In this document: piece after piece, positions 26,557-34,722 of the stretch
How the letters are laid out: every line of letters begins with the position of its first letter
How positions within the stretch are numbered: position 1 is the first letter of the stretch
Assembly: GCA_008015325.1 (NCBI GenBank)
Contig: SSFI01000017.1
Span: 1 to 52,518 of the forward strand
DNA from: Rheinheimera sp.
GTDB taxonomy: Bacteria; Pseudomonadota; Gammaproteobacteria; Enterobacterales; Alteromonadaceae
DNA length: 52,518 nucleotides
Direction of reading: 5' to 3'
The notes under the pieces: generated by a model
What the model saw: the letters and a program-made list of their open reading frames with translations, nothing else
Databases searched by the model: none
What the model was told of the DNA's origin: nothing
Translations under genes and position numbers: made by a program

Positions 26557-27471
26557 TCAACTGAATAAACTGACCAAAACGGCATTTTGCGCGTGCATGC
26601 GGTTTTCCGCCTGCCGCAATACCAAAGAGTAATCGCTGTCCAGCACTTCGCTGGTCACTTCCTGCCCGCGATGCGCCGGCAAGCAATGCATAAAATGTTT
26701 AGCACCAAGGCGTTGCATCACGGCGGTATTGATTTGATAAGGCGCAAAAGCCTGTTCAATCACCGCCGGATCGGCTTTGTTGCCCATCGACAACCAGGTG
26801 TCGGTGTAGATCGCATCGGCGCCGGCTGCGGCTGACACGTGCTGACTCAGCGTCAGTTTAGCGCCACTTTGCACTGCTAACGCCTGCGCTTTTAACAGCA
26901 CATGCGCATCCGGGCCAAAACCCGGTGGCGTCACCACAGTTAAGCTCATGCCAAGAATAGCTGCACCTAACATCAGTGAATGGCAAACGTTATTGCCATC
27001 ACCGACAAAAGCTAAATGCACCTGTGACAAGTCGCCGAGCATTTCCTGCAACGACAATAAATCAGCCAAGGCCTGACAGGGATGGTACAGGTCACTCAGC
27101 GCATTAATCACCGGTTTTTTGCTGCTCGACGCCAGCTTTAACAATGTCTGCTGTGAATAAACCCGTGCGACAATGGCGTCACACCAGCAGGCCAGGTTAG
27201 AGCCGAAATCTTCCACCGATTCGCGTACACCTAAGGCACCGTTTTGCTGGTCCAGATACACGCTGTGACCACCGAGTTTATAAATACCGACATCAAAGCT
27301 GACGCGGGTGCGCAGCGAAGGTTTTTCAAATAGCAAGGCAATGCTTTTGCCTTTTAACGCCTGACTGTAATTGTCAGGCTGTTGTTTAATCTGACCTGCC
27401 AGCGTCAGTAAATCCGACAACTGGCTTTTGCTTAAATCCGCTAAACACAGTAACTGCGATAATTGACTCAT
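26557..27471 (-). CDS. argF: Ornithine carbamoyltransferase
   Basis: It makes citrulline from ornithine and carbamoyl phosphate. The 304-residue enzyme has the carbamoyl-phosphate loop SLRTR, the HPCQ motif ([10 protein letters not shown]), the ornithine-side DTWLSMG and the catalytic HCLPA. The 112 bases between argB and argF (27472-27583) hold G/C-rich hairpins (GGCCG-CGGCC and GCCCG-CGGGC) that may tune expression inside the operon. Confidence 0.97.
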   Translation of the reverse strand: MSQLSQLLCLADLSKSQLSDLLTLAGQIKQQPDNYSQALKGKSIALLFEKPSLRTRVSFDVGIYKLGGHSVYLDQQNGALGVRESVEDFGSNLACWCDAIVARVYSQQTLLKLASSSKKPVINALSDLYHPCQALADLLSLQEMLGDLSQVHLAFVGDGNNVCHSLMLGAAILGMSLTVVTPPGFGPDAHVLLKAQALAVQSGAKLTLSQHVSAAAGADAIYTDTWLSMGNKADPAVIEQAFAPYQINTAVMQRLGAKHFMHCLPAHRGQEVTSEVLDSDYSLVLRQAENRMHAQNAVLVSLFS

Positions 27472-27583
27472 GTTTCACACTACAAGGCCGCGTACGGCCA
27501 CCTTTTTTTGAGGAAATCTGCCCGGCAAACGGGCCTTGTTCCTTCAAAGGGGCCCGCGCTTTAGTGAACAGATCTCAGTGGGG

Positions 27584-28354
27584 TTACCAACTGATACAAG
27601 TGCCAACTTCCTGCTGTTGCATCAGCTTTAATAAATCTTCCGGCTGTTGCCAGCCCGCAACTATGATAGGTCGTCGCAGTGCTGCGGCCGTTTCCAGCGC
27701 CGCATCGAGTTTGACTTTCATGCCGCCTTTAATCACACCGCTATCCACCAGCGCTTGCGCCTGCTCGCTGTTCAGCGACTTAATCAGCTGACCATTGCCG
27801 TCCAGAATGCCTGGTACATCGGTCAGCAACACCAAAGTGCCTTGCACTAGCTGGCAGATGGCTGCCGCGGCAATATCGGCGTTCACATTCAGTAACTGAC
27901 CGTCGTCACTTAAACCGATGGAACTGAACACCGGCACAAAACCGTTTTGCACCAGCGTGTTAACCAGAGTGCCATCGTTAGCTTTGGCGATACCGACAGC
28001 ACCGAGTTTGGTGTTGACGTCAAATTTCAGACTCTGTCCGGCCGCAAGTGTCAGGCCTACCGCGTTTAAGCCGGCCAGCTGCGCCCGCGCCACCATCAGG
28101 CCATTCACAGCACCAGCCAAAGCGCCGGTGATCACCGGCATTTGCTCGGCAGGTGATACGCGCTGACCTTCAATTTTTTGCGTGTCGAAACCAAAAGTGG
28201 CCAGCCAGCTGTCAACCTGAGCGCCACCGCCGTGCACCAGCACCAGCGGATATTCAGCGGCAAGGCCTTTAATCACTGTCAGTAAATTGTCCAGCGCCTG
28301 CATGTCTTCTAACAGCCGGCCACCCATCTTCAGCACTAATGGTGACTTATTCAT
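27584..28354 (-). CDS. argB: Acetylglutamate kinase
   Basis: The second step of arginine synthesis, phosphorylating N-acetylglutamate. The 256-residue protein starts MNKSPLVLKMGGRLLED at 28354, overlapping the argC stop by 8 bases. Amino-acid-kinase signatures LVHGGGAQVD, FSSIGLSDDGQLLNVNAD and VLLTDVPGILD are clear. The frame continues upstream to 28528, but that part is a shadow of argC. It lacks the long N-terminal helix of arginine-inhibited hexameric forms and resembles the E. coli type in length. Confidence 0.96.
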   Translation of the reverse strand: MNKSPLVLKMGGRLLEDMQALDNLLTVIKGLAAEYPLVLVHGGGAQVDSWLATFGFDTQKIEGQRVSPAEQMPVITGALAGAVNGLMVARAQLAGLNAVGLTLAAGQSLKFDVNTKLGAVGIAKANDGTLVNTLVQNGFVPVFSSIGLSDDGQLLNVNADIAAAAICQLVQGTLVLLTDVPGILDGNGQLIKSLNSEQAQALVDSGVIKGGMKVKLDAALETAAALRRPIIVAGWQQPEDLLKLMQQQEVGTCISW

Positions 28355-29390
28355 GACAAACACCACCGCCGAGTAAACCGGCCGTTTCCGGCTTGCCGAA
28401 TTTGACGTTCGCGGCCTGCATCGCTTGCGCAGCAGCGCCTTTGAGTAAGTTATCCAGCGCCGACACCACGACCATCTGCTCGCCGTCGATTTGCCAGAAA
28501 ATATCGCAATACGGCGTACCAGCGACATCCGCCACGTTTGGCGACGTGCTTAATAACCGTACCAGCGGTTTGCCGGTATAGGCCTGTTCAAATGCCGCTT
28601 TGACCTGCTCTGCAGTGACACCGCTTTTTAACGTCACTACGCTGGTCGCCAGAATGCCGCGTTTGAAGTTGCCAAGATGCGGTGTGAATACCACTTTGCG
28701 GCCTAAATTCTGTTCGATTTCTGGTCTGTGTCTGTGTTTAAAAAAGCCATAAGCATTCAGGCCAACTTCGCAGAACGAGGTGCTTAACGCCGCTTTGCGG
28801 CCCGCGCCTGATACACCGCTGGTGGCGCTGATCACCGGGATATTGTCGTCGGCCAGTAAACCGGCTTTGACCAACGGCAACAGCGCCAAAGATGCGGCTG
28901 TGACATAACAGCCCGGCACAGAGATCAGCTGTGGCAGCGGCTGGTCCAGCCATTCCATCAGCGAATACACGGCTTCGTTAATCAGTTCAGGATGCTGATG
29001 GGCATAACCGTAATATTTTGGATATAAATCACGGTCTTTCAGCCGGAACGCACCGGATAAATCCACCACAACAATACCGGCCGCCATCAGTTTTGGCGCC
29101 ACTTCTTCACTGGCTTCGTGCGGCAGCGCCAAAAAAGCGACATCGACTTTGCCTTTGATATTCTCGATCTCGGCATCAGTCCAGGGTTCAACCAGCAGGT
29201 CAACCTGGCTTTTGTACCGTGGATACAAGGAAGAAAAAGACTCTGCCTGCCGCCCGGCAGAGGCATAGGCATGGCAGAGTGCAAAGTGAGGGTTACGCGC
29301 TAATAACACGCAGAGTTCGGCACCGCTATAACCGGCGGCCCCTAACACTGCGCTGCGAATGATTGAACTGGTGGCAGATTGTGATGACAT
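28347..29390 (-). CDS. argC: N-acetyl-gamma-glutamyl-phosphate reductase
   Basis: The NADPH-dependent third step of arginine synthesis. About 347 residues from MSSQSATSS. The NADP-binding GAAGYSGAEL lies near residues 18-27, the catalytic Cys is in SVPGCYVTAA, and the SGVSGAGRKA and FTPHLGNFKRGI motifs are present. It is the first gene of argCBFGH. The ATG at 29390 has GGAG somewhat far upstream (12 bases); a TTG six codons earlier is possible. Confidence 0.96.
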   Translation of the reverse strand: MSSQSATSSIIRSAVLGAAGYSGAELCVLLARNPHFALCHAYASAGRQAESFSSLYPRYKSQVDLLVEPWTDAEIENIKGKVDVAFLALPHEASEEVAPKLMAAGIVVVDLSGAFRLKDRDLYPKYYGYAHQHPELINEAVYSLMEWLDQPLPQLISVPGCYVTAASLALLPLVKAGLLADDNIPVISATSGVSGAGRKAALSTSFCEVGLNAYGFFKHRHRPEIEQNLGRKVVFTPHLGNFKRGILATSVVTLKSGVTAEQVKAAFEQAYTGKPLVRLLSTSPNVADVAGTPYCDIFWQIDGEQMVVVSALDNLLKGAAAQAMQAANVKFGKPETAGLLGGGVCHE

Positions 29391-29446
29391 CTTGTGGTCA
29401 GTCTCCAAATGCTAAATAAAAAATGGCCACACCAAAAACTGCGACC

Positions 29447-29475
29447 AGTGTACCGGGGCTTTCATGCACTTTCAA
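29447..29475 (-). promoter_or_regulatory. Sigma70-type promoter of argCBFGH
   Basis: On the minus strand TTGAAA (29470-29475) and TACACT (29447-29452) are exactly 17 bases apart. Transcription should start near 29440, about 50 bases before argC. Confidence 0.75.
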
Positions 29476-29511
29476 GAATTATTATGCTGTTTTTATGAAT
29501 TTTTATATTAT
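29473..29511. promoter_or_regulatory. Tandem ARG boxes (ArgR operator)
   Basis: Two 18-bp sequences fit the ArgR consensus (TGAAT-4-ATTCA): CAAGAATTATTATGCTGT at 29473-29490 and TATGAATTTTTATATTAT at 29494-29511. They are separated by exactly 3 bp, the spacing known for E. coli tandem boxes. The first overlaps the -35, so arginine-bound ArgR should block the operon promoter. 29512-29693 contains no gene. Confidence 0.75.
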
Positions 29512-29693
29512 TCAGATTCACTTTCAACTGCTGCATAAAGATGTATTGCGTGCCAACGCATGCCGGGCAAGGCCTGGCGCGATCTAGCCACTATTGTCGC
29601 AGACTGTGTTATGCATGAATATGAAAATTTAGCAGCCGCAGCGCGAAGCGCCAGTGCGCCCGCGCTGTGACCGGGAGTGTGATAACTACAAAG

Positions 29694-31463
29694 TTATAAA
29701 CCAGGGTTATCCAAAGCCGTCAGCCCGGCAAACTCATCTGGCTGGCGTTTGGGTAATAACTTCAGCGCATCCGGCAGCGTCGGATAAAACGACAATAAAC
29801 CGTCAATAGGCCGTACTTTAGCTTTGGCCAGAGTTTTCAGCACCTGAAATTGCAGGTCAACCAACATCACATGACAATCGGTTTTTGCACTCGCGGTGAG
29901 GAATTTATCAAAAGCGGCCAGACCACCGGCGTCTAATAATGTCACGCCGTCCATCAGGATCACCACTTGTTGCTGCTCTTTGCATAACAGCGCAAGCTCG
30001 GCAAAAACCCGGTCCGCTGCAGCAAAAAACAACGGCCCGCTGATGCGAAACACCTTATGGCCCGGTGCCAGTTTTTCGCTGACCAGCTTCGGATTTTCTG
30101 TGACATCGGCGACTTTGGTCATCTCGGCCACTTCGCGCACAAACAGCAGCGCCGCGATGATAATGCCGCAGCTGATGGCAATTACCATGTCAAACAACAC
30201 GGTAAAAGAGAAACACACGGCAAACACCAGCACGTCGCTGCGCGGCGCAGTGTTAATCAGATGCAGTGCTTTGGGCGCTTCGCTCATATTCCAGGCCACC
30301 ACCAGCAATAAGGCCGCCATACCGGCTAATGGTAGGTAACTGAGCACAGGCGCCAGGGCAAACAAGGCCAGCAACACCACAGCAGCATGTACCATGGCTG
30401 CAACCGGCGACACAGCGCCAGCCCGTACGTTGGCTGCTGAGCGCGCCAGTGCCGCCGTCGCGGTAATACCGCCAAAAAAGGGCGCCACTATGTTGCCGAT
30501 GCCCTGCCCCAGCAGCTCACTGTTGGCACTGTGACGCCGGCCTGTCATACCATCCAGCACCATGGCACAGAGCAAAGACTCAATAGCGCCGAGCATCGCC
30601 ATGGCAAAAGCGGCTGTCAGTAAATCTTTGACCAGCTCAGAGCTCCACTGCAGCGGTTGGCCGTCGGCGCCGGGTAAATCCCAGGGCCACTGCAGGCTGG
30701 GTAGCATATCCGGAATACCGGCGGCAACACTGCCATCAGCCGCTGTGTACTGAAAACGGCTGCCGATCGTTTCCACCGGATAACCAAAATGATTCAGTGC
30801 CAGGGCCAGCAAAGTGGCCGCAATCACTGCCGGTAAATGCGGTGGGATACGGCTACCCAGTTTAGGCCAGACCAGCATCAGCCACAGAGTCACGCCGGCT
30901 ACGACCATCGCCGGCCAATGTGCTGTGTCCGCCGCTTGTAACAGCACCTGCAGCTTTTCCAGATAATGTTCGGGCATGCTGGCAACACTGAGGCCAAATA
31001 AATCGCGCAGCTGTAATGTGGCAATCACTACGGCAATACCGGCAGTGAAGCCCAGGGTGACGGCTTCGGGGATATATTGAATAAAACGCCCCAGCCGTAA
31101 CATCGCCATTGCGACCAAAATGGCACCGGACAGCACTGTCGCCAGCAACAAACCACTTAAGCCATATTTCTGTACGACCGGATATAAAATAACGATAAAA
31201 GCAGCCGTCGGGCCTGAGACGCTGTAGCGGGAACCGCCACAAAGTGGAATCAAAAAGCCGGCGATAATAGCGGTATACAAACCATATTGTGGCGGAACAC
31301 CAGAAGCAATGGCCAGCGCCATCGCCAGCGGGATGGCAATAATGCCAACACTGATCCCAGCCAGAATGTCTTTGCTGAGCGCCGGAAAACCATAACCTTC
31401 AGCGGCAGCTTCGCGCAGCGCATGAAAAATCCGTAACGAGAACAAATGAGCACGGTGCGACAT
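29694..31463 (-). CDS. dauA: DauA-type SulP/SLC26 transporter (C4-dicarboxylates)
   Basis: A 589-residue inner-membrane anion transporter with a C-terminal STAS domain. It follows E. coli DauA (YchM) closely along its length: IAIPLAMALAI, GGSRYSVSGPTAAF, SMAMLGAIESLLC-type and MVLDGMTGRRHSANSELLGQ, and GGITATAALARSAANVRAGA. The STAS domain (about 440-560) has ILMDGVTLLDAGGLAAFDKF. E. coli DauA takes up succinate and other C4-dicarboxylates at acid pH. The same substrate is inferred here. GAGG precedes the ATG. Confidence 0.9.
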   Translation of the reverse strand: MSHRAHLFSLRIFHALREAAAEGYGFPALSKDILAGISVGIIAIPLAMALAIASGVPPQYGLYTAIIAGFLIPLCGGSRYSVSGPTAAFIVILYPVVQKYGLSGLLLATVLSGAILVAMAMLRLGRFIQYIPEAVTLGFTAGIAVVIATLQLRDLFGLSVASMPEHYLEKLQVLLQAADTAHWPAMVVAGVTLWLMLVWPKLGSRIPPHLPAVIAATLLALALNHFGYPVETIGSRFQYTAADGSVAAGIPDMLPSLQWPWDLPGADGQPLQWSSELVKDLLTAAFAMAMLGAIESLLCAMVLDGMTGRRHSANSELLGQGIGNIVAPFFGGITATAALARSAANVRAGAVSPVAAMVHAAVVLLALFALAPVLSYLPLAGMAALLLVVAWNMSEAPKALHLINTAPRSDVLVFAVCFSFTVLFDMVIAISCGIIIAALLFVREVAEMTKVADVTENPKLVSEKLAPGHKVFRISGPLFFAAADRVFAELALLCKEQQQVVILMDGVTLLDAGGLAAFDKFLTASAKTDCHVMLVDLQFQVLKTLAKAKVRPIDGLLSFYPTLPDALKLLPKRQPDEFAGLTALDNPGL

Positions 31464-31505
31464 CAGACGACCTCACCACAGTAAAACTCTATTGTAGGGA
31501 TAAAA

Positions 31506-32114
31506 TCAGGGCGCGAGGAACTTGTTTTGGATTTTCTGCAAGATTTTCCAGCGGTTAGGGTCGAGGAGTAGAGAGCATATGCATAAGTCAAACATAAACT
31601 TAAGAACCTGCTTAATTTCTCCCTGGTGACTTGAAATCAATGGTGGGCTCTTGTCATAAAAATCTTGGTCGAACACGAACATTAAATATTCAATCGACTG
31701 AAGGCAGGACACAAAAGACGATACAGCTAGCATCAGAGCCATTAAGTAAACTTGTGGTACATGCTCTGGATTTTCAACTCGAAACCATTTAAACATTCGA
31801 CTGTCGTTATGATATATGACAAGACAAAACGCCATTAATAGGTCAATAAACGCTGATGCAAGATAATACATAATGGTGTCAAGTTGGGGGAGGACGTACG
31901 CTATTGGCAGTGCAATTAGCTTAACAGCTACGATCAACAAAAGAATGGGGAGATTGTGCCGTCTATTCAATGAAAACAACGCTACAAGCAACACAATCGT
32001 AAATGATGTAGCAATTACAGCAAATGAATTCTCTCTCCAGTGAATGCTTGCCGCCAGAGTAAGTAGACATAAGATTCCGGCGGCAAAATCAACAAAGCTA
32101 TTTGACTGTTTCAA
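31506..32114 (-). CDS. Unknown multi-span membrane protein beside the double-glycine peptide
   Basis: I do not recognise this 202-residue protein. About six membrane segments are visible: residues near 9-27, 31-49, 55-75, 82-100, 122-148 and 172-185. It starts with TTG at 32114, with AAGGAG 13 bases upstream and an AGTTC-GAACT hairpin between. It begins 28 bases after the stop of the double-glycine peptide and should share its transcript. Bacteriocin immunity proteins are often small multi-span proteins encoded just after the precursor, so immunity is the leading inference; a role in export or processing is possible. Base composition is AT-rich compared with neighbours, suggesting transfer. 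Confidence 0.6.
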   Translation of the reverse strand: MKQSNSFVDFAAGILCLLTLAASIHWRENSFAVIATSFTIVLLVALFSLNRRHNLPILLLIVAVKLIALPIAYVLPQLDTIMYYLASAFIDLLMAFCLVIYHNDSRMFKWFRVENPEHVPQVYLMALMLAVSSFVSCLQSIEYLMFVFDQDFYDKSPPLISSHQGEIKQVLKFMFDLCICSLLLDPNRWKILQKIQNKFLAP

Positions 32115-32142
32115 AAGTTCTGTCGAACTCCTTCAGTGTTTA

Positions 32143-32349
32143 TTATTTTTTTACCCACCAGTCTTTAGCAGGTTCACCGTTATCGTGGATTGAAAAAGTG
32201 CCTACAGCCACATCGTCCACATTCAGAGAAAAGCCACCACTGACCTGGGTCAGTTCAGCTGTGTTCAGTTCAACCAGCTCAGCAGTTTGCTCTTGTTTAG
32301 ATACTGGAAACAGCACTGCGAACACTTTTGATTTTGCATTGAATTTCAT
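32143..32349 (-). CDS. Double-glycine leader peptide (bacteriocin/secreted-peptide precursor)
   Basis: A 68-residue peptide. Residues 1-39 look like a double-glycine leader: MKFNAKSKVFAVLFPVSKQE, then TAELVELNTAELTQVSGG with conserved Glu/Leu spacing before Gly-Gly. Cleavage after Gly-Gly by a C39 peptidase-containing ABC transporter would release a core of about 29-30 residues ending in DWWVKK. The core has no Cys, so no disulfide or lanthionine, and is acidic-to-neutral with aromatic residues at the end. AAGGGA stands 10 bases before the ATG and a strong promoter lies upstream. No transporter gene is nearby, so export would need one elsewhere. Antibacterial or signalling action is inferred only. 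Confidence 0.75.
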   Translation of the reverse strand: MKFNAKSKVFAVLFPVSKQEQTAELVELNTAELTQVSGGFSLNVDDVAVGTFSIHDNGEPAKDWWVKK

Positions 32350-32406
32350 AATGAGTAAATCCCTTAACTGTAAAGATTATTTTAGTTTGGATGTTGGATT
32401 CCCCTG

Positions 32407-32427
32407 GCCTGATCCAGCAGATCAGGC
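32407..32427 (-). promoter_or_regulatory. Hairpin at the 5' end of the peptide mRNA
   Basis: GCCTGATC (32407-32414) and GATCAGGC (32420-32427) form a perfect 8-bp stem with a 5-base loop. It coincides with the predicted transcription start near 32425, so it is either a 5'-end mRNA-stabilising stem or an operator. Confidence 0.55.
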
Positions 32428-32431
32428 GGGA

Positions 32432-32460
32432 ACAATATGAATTTGCAAACGCAATGCCAA
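32432..32460 (-). promoter_or_regulatory. Promoter of the double-glycine peptide gene
   Basis: On the minus strand TTGGCA (32455-32460) and TATTGT (32432-32437) are 17 bases apart. The predicted leader is about 75 bases long. Confidence 0.65.
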
Positions 32461-32638
32461 ATGCGAAGCTGCAGATAAATATTATTTTTATTGTTAAAAT
32501 ACAATAATTTAAGAACGCACCTCAGATCTATCCGGTTTAAAATACTGATCCGCAACAGCAGATCCGACCTGATGCGGCGAGAAATTTCCGCCGGCACAGA
32601 GCGGGTTTGCCACCGTTTGCCGCTCCGTAGGCGTCAAG

Positions 32639-32675
32639 ATTTTGTCGTTTTATGATGCTGCGACAAAATGTCGCA
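32639..32675. promoter_or_regulatory. RegA/PrrA-type palindromes upstream of regB
   Basis: TGCGACA-AAA-TGTCGCA at 32659-32675 is a perfect 7-bp dyad and fits the GCGNC-N5-GNCGC pattern described for RegA/PrrA family sites. A second dyad, ATTTTGTCG (32639-32647) with CGACAAAAT (32661-32669), overlaps it. The first is centred about 44 bases before the start predicted from TATAGT at 32699-32704, a usual activator position. Autoregulation by RegA is inferred. Confidence 0.5.
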
Positions 32676-32785
32676 TGCCATTAAAGTCTTACCGTCGTTA
32701 TAGTGATGTCCGACTCAGCACATCAATGCAGGCCCGTGACTTTGGTGCAGCAACTGCGTAGTCTGTTGGTGTCAGTTTTTTGCAA

Positions 32786-32810
32786 CGGGCGCACTGCGCC
32801 CGCTTTTTTT
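32786..32810 (+). terminator. Intrinsic terminator inside the regB leader
   Basis: CGGGCGC (32786-32792) and GCGCCCG (32796-32802) with a 3-base loop are followed by C and seven T. It ends only 10 bases before the regB start. It must either be an attenuator or end a separate short RNA of about 100 bases begun near 32711. Otherwise 32350-32820 has no gene. Confidence 0.75.
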
Positions 32811-32820
32811 GAGATCCGCT

Positions 32821-34158
32821 ATGCTGCCAAACCGATCCACCTTCAGCGCCGACTCAGATCCATTCCAACAAATCAAACAATTACAGCAATTTCGCTGGGG
32901 CTTAATCGGAACCAGCTATCTGGCGGCACTGGCTGCCTGGTGGGTGCAATATCCGGTCAGCAGCTGGCCTTTAATGCTACTACTGCTGGCTTTATATGGC
33001 TGCACCAACTTGTCGCTGCCCTGGTTGCCAGGGGCCCGGCTGAAACCGCAGCGCGTCTTTGCATTGGCCGTTTTGTACGATCTGACGTTGTTGACCCTGA
33101 TGCTGGCGTTGGCAGGCGGTGCTGGTAATGGATTGATTGCATTGCTGTTATTGCCGGTTGCTGTCAGCGCGGTGTTGCTGCCTGGCCGTATCGCTCTGCT
33201 GAGCGCAGCGCTGGCAGTCAGTTGTTACCTGCTGCTGGCACTGCTGTTACCGCTCAATCCGGTTGACCCGCAAACCGGCCAATTGATTTATGACCCGCAT
33301 GCGGTACATGGCAGCCATCAGGTGTTTATTGATGCTGCCACGCCCGCTGAGCTGCTGCCCGCACAGTTCAGCTCTCATTTATGGCAAATGGCCTGGGCTT
33401 TCGCGCTGTCAGCATTTTTCATTGCCGCTTTTGTCAGTGCACAAGCAAGGCTAGTACGGCAGAAATCCCGCGAACTGCAACAGTTACAACAACAACAGTG
33501 GCAACAGGAACAAATGCTGACGGTCGCCACTTATGCGGCCAACGCCGCCCATGAATTGGCCACGCCGCTGCAAAATCTGACGTTATTAACCGATGAGCTG
33601 AATGATGGCCCGCCAGACCAGGCGTTGCTGCGAGACCTGCAGCAGGAAGTACAGCGCTGTCAGCTGATAGTGCAGCAACTGCGGCAGAATGCGCAGCAAT
33701 TGCGCCAGCCACAGCGGCAGACTCCGCTGCATCAGGTCGCCCGACAGGCGCTGCAACTCTGGTTAGTCAGTCGGCCGGAGGTGAGCCTGGATTTAAGCGA
33801 ACAGCTTGATGACAGCCAATGTCTGGTTGCCGATACGCTGGCCTGGTCCGCCGCCCTGTTTAATATTCTGGATAATGCCGCAGACGCCGGTAGTGCGGTG
33901 CAACAGCCCCGCCTGACAGTCAGGCTCAGTCAGCAGCGTCAGCTGTTTATCTTGCAAATCGAAGATTTCGGCAGCGGTGTGCCGGCAACACAATTGCGCG
34001 AATTGGGCAAAGTGCCGCAGCCCAGCCCGGAGGGTTTAGGCCTCGGGCAATTCCTCGCCAATAGCAGTATTGAACGGCTGGGTGGAACGGTGACACGAAG
34101 TCCAAGCCCATCTGGCGGCCTGATCAGCCAAATCCGCTTTCCGGCAGGAGGCCACTGA
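32821..34158 (+). CDS. regB: Redox-sensing histidine kinase, RegB/PrrB family
   Basis: A 445-residue membrane kinase. Six hydrophobic segments fill residues about 25-210, with GGAGN (99-103) in the place of the quinone-site GGxxN motif of RegB. The H box is AAHELATPLQN (His244), and the ATPase part has NILDNAADAG and GLGLGQFLA. The redox-active Cys of RegB has a likely counterpart at C280 (VQRCQLIV), 36 residues after the His. It probably senses the respiratory quinone pool or oxygen and passes phosphate to the next gene. The ATG at 32821 is preferred over the TTG at 32809. Its stop overlaps the regA start. Confidence 0.88.
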   Translation: MLPNRSTFSADSDPFQQIKQLQQFRWGLIGTSYLAALAAWWVQYPVSSWPLMLLLLALYGCTNLSLPWLPGARLKPQRVFALAVLYDLTLLTLMLALAGGAGNGLIALLLLPVAVSAVLLPGRIALLSAALAVSCYLLLALLLPLNPVDPQTGQLIYDPHAVHGSHQVFIDAATPAELLPAQFSSHLWQMAWAFALSAFFIAAFVSAQARLVRQKSRELQQLQQQQWQQEQMLTVATYAANAAHELATPLQNLTLLTDELNDGPPDQALLRDLQQEVQRCQLIVQQLRQNAQQLRQPQRQTPLHQVARQALQLWLVSRPEVSLDLSEQLDDSQCLVADTLAWSAALFNILDNAADAGSAVQQPRLTVRLSQQRQLFILQIEDFGSGVPATQLRELGKVPQPSPEGLGLGQFLANSSIERLGGTVTRSPSPSGGLISQIRFPAGGH

Positions 34159-34691
34159 TGAAACTGACGATTTTAGATGACGATGCGATTTTACTCCGCA
34201 CCTTGCAGCGTCGTCTGACTGCGGTCGGTCATCAGGTTCAAATTTTTGCCACGCCGCCGGCGCTGGCAGATCTGTTGGCAGAGCCGGCAGACGTCTGGCT
34301 GCTTGATTTGCGGTATGGTGACGTGTCGGGGCTGAACTATGTAGCACCACTGCGCCAGGCGTTGCCTGCTTGCCGCATTCTGGTACTGACCGGCTTTGCC
34401 AGCATCGCTACGGCGGTACAGGCAGTCAAACTGGGCGCCGACGACTATCTGACAAAACCGGTGGACTTCGCGGTGTTATTGCAGGCAATACAAGGCGATA
34501 ACGCCGCCGCGCTGGCAAATGAGCTAAATAGCAACGACAGCGAAGCTTTGTTATCGACAGACCAAATCGAATGGGAACATATCCAGCGCGTGCTGGCACA
34601 ACAGGATGGCAATATCAGTCAGACCGCACGGTTACTGGGGATGCACCGACGCACCTTACAGCGCAAGCTGCTGAAACACAGACCCGGCTGA
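34158..34691 (+). CDS. regA: Response regulator, RegA/PrrA/ActR family
   Basis: A 177-residue regulator. The receiver domain has the acidic LDDDA start, phospho-acceptor D50 (WLLDLRYGD), LTGFASIATAVQA and YLTKP. A short linker leads to a Fis-type helix-turn-helix (ISQTARLLGMHRRTLQRKL), nearly the same as in RegA/PrrA. Members activate photosynthesis, respiration, carbon and nitrogen genes under low oxygen; the targets here are unknown. Overlapping start and stop with regB (ATGA) shows coupling. Confidence 0.92.
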   Translation: MKLTILDDDAILLRTLQRRLTAVGHQVQIFATPPALADLLAEPADVWLLDLRYGDVSGLNYVAPLRQALPACRILVLTGFASIATAVQAVKLGADDYLTKPVDFAVLLQAIQGDNAAALANELNSNDSEALLSTDQIEWEHIQRVLAQQDGNISQTARLLGMHRRTLQRKLLKHRPG

Positions 34692-34722
34692 GTGGCCGGG
34701 CCTTGGTGACTCAAACACAACA

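Noticed and set aside
27472-27583. A separate promoter or small RNA between argB and argF
   Set aside because: Only G/C-rich hairpins are visible; no promoter pair with acceptable spacing was found.
28355-28528. N-terminal extension of argB
   Set aside because: The extra 58 codons are argC read in another frame; the conserved ArgB start is MNKSPLVLKMGG.
32703-33128. 141-codon ORF starting in the regB leader
   Set aside because: It crosses the intrinsic terminator and then runs out of frame inside regB. At most its first codons could be a leader peptide, without evidence.
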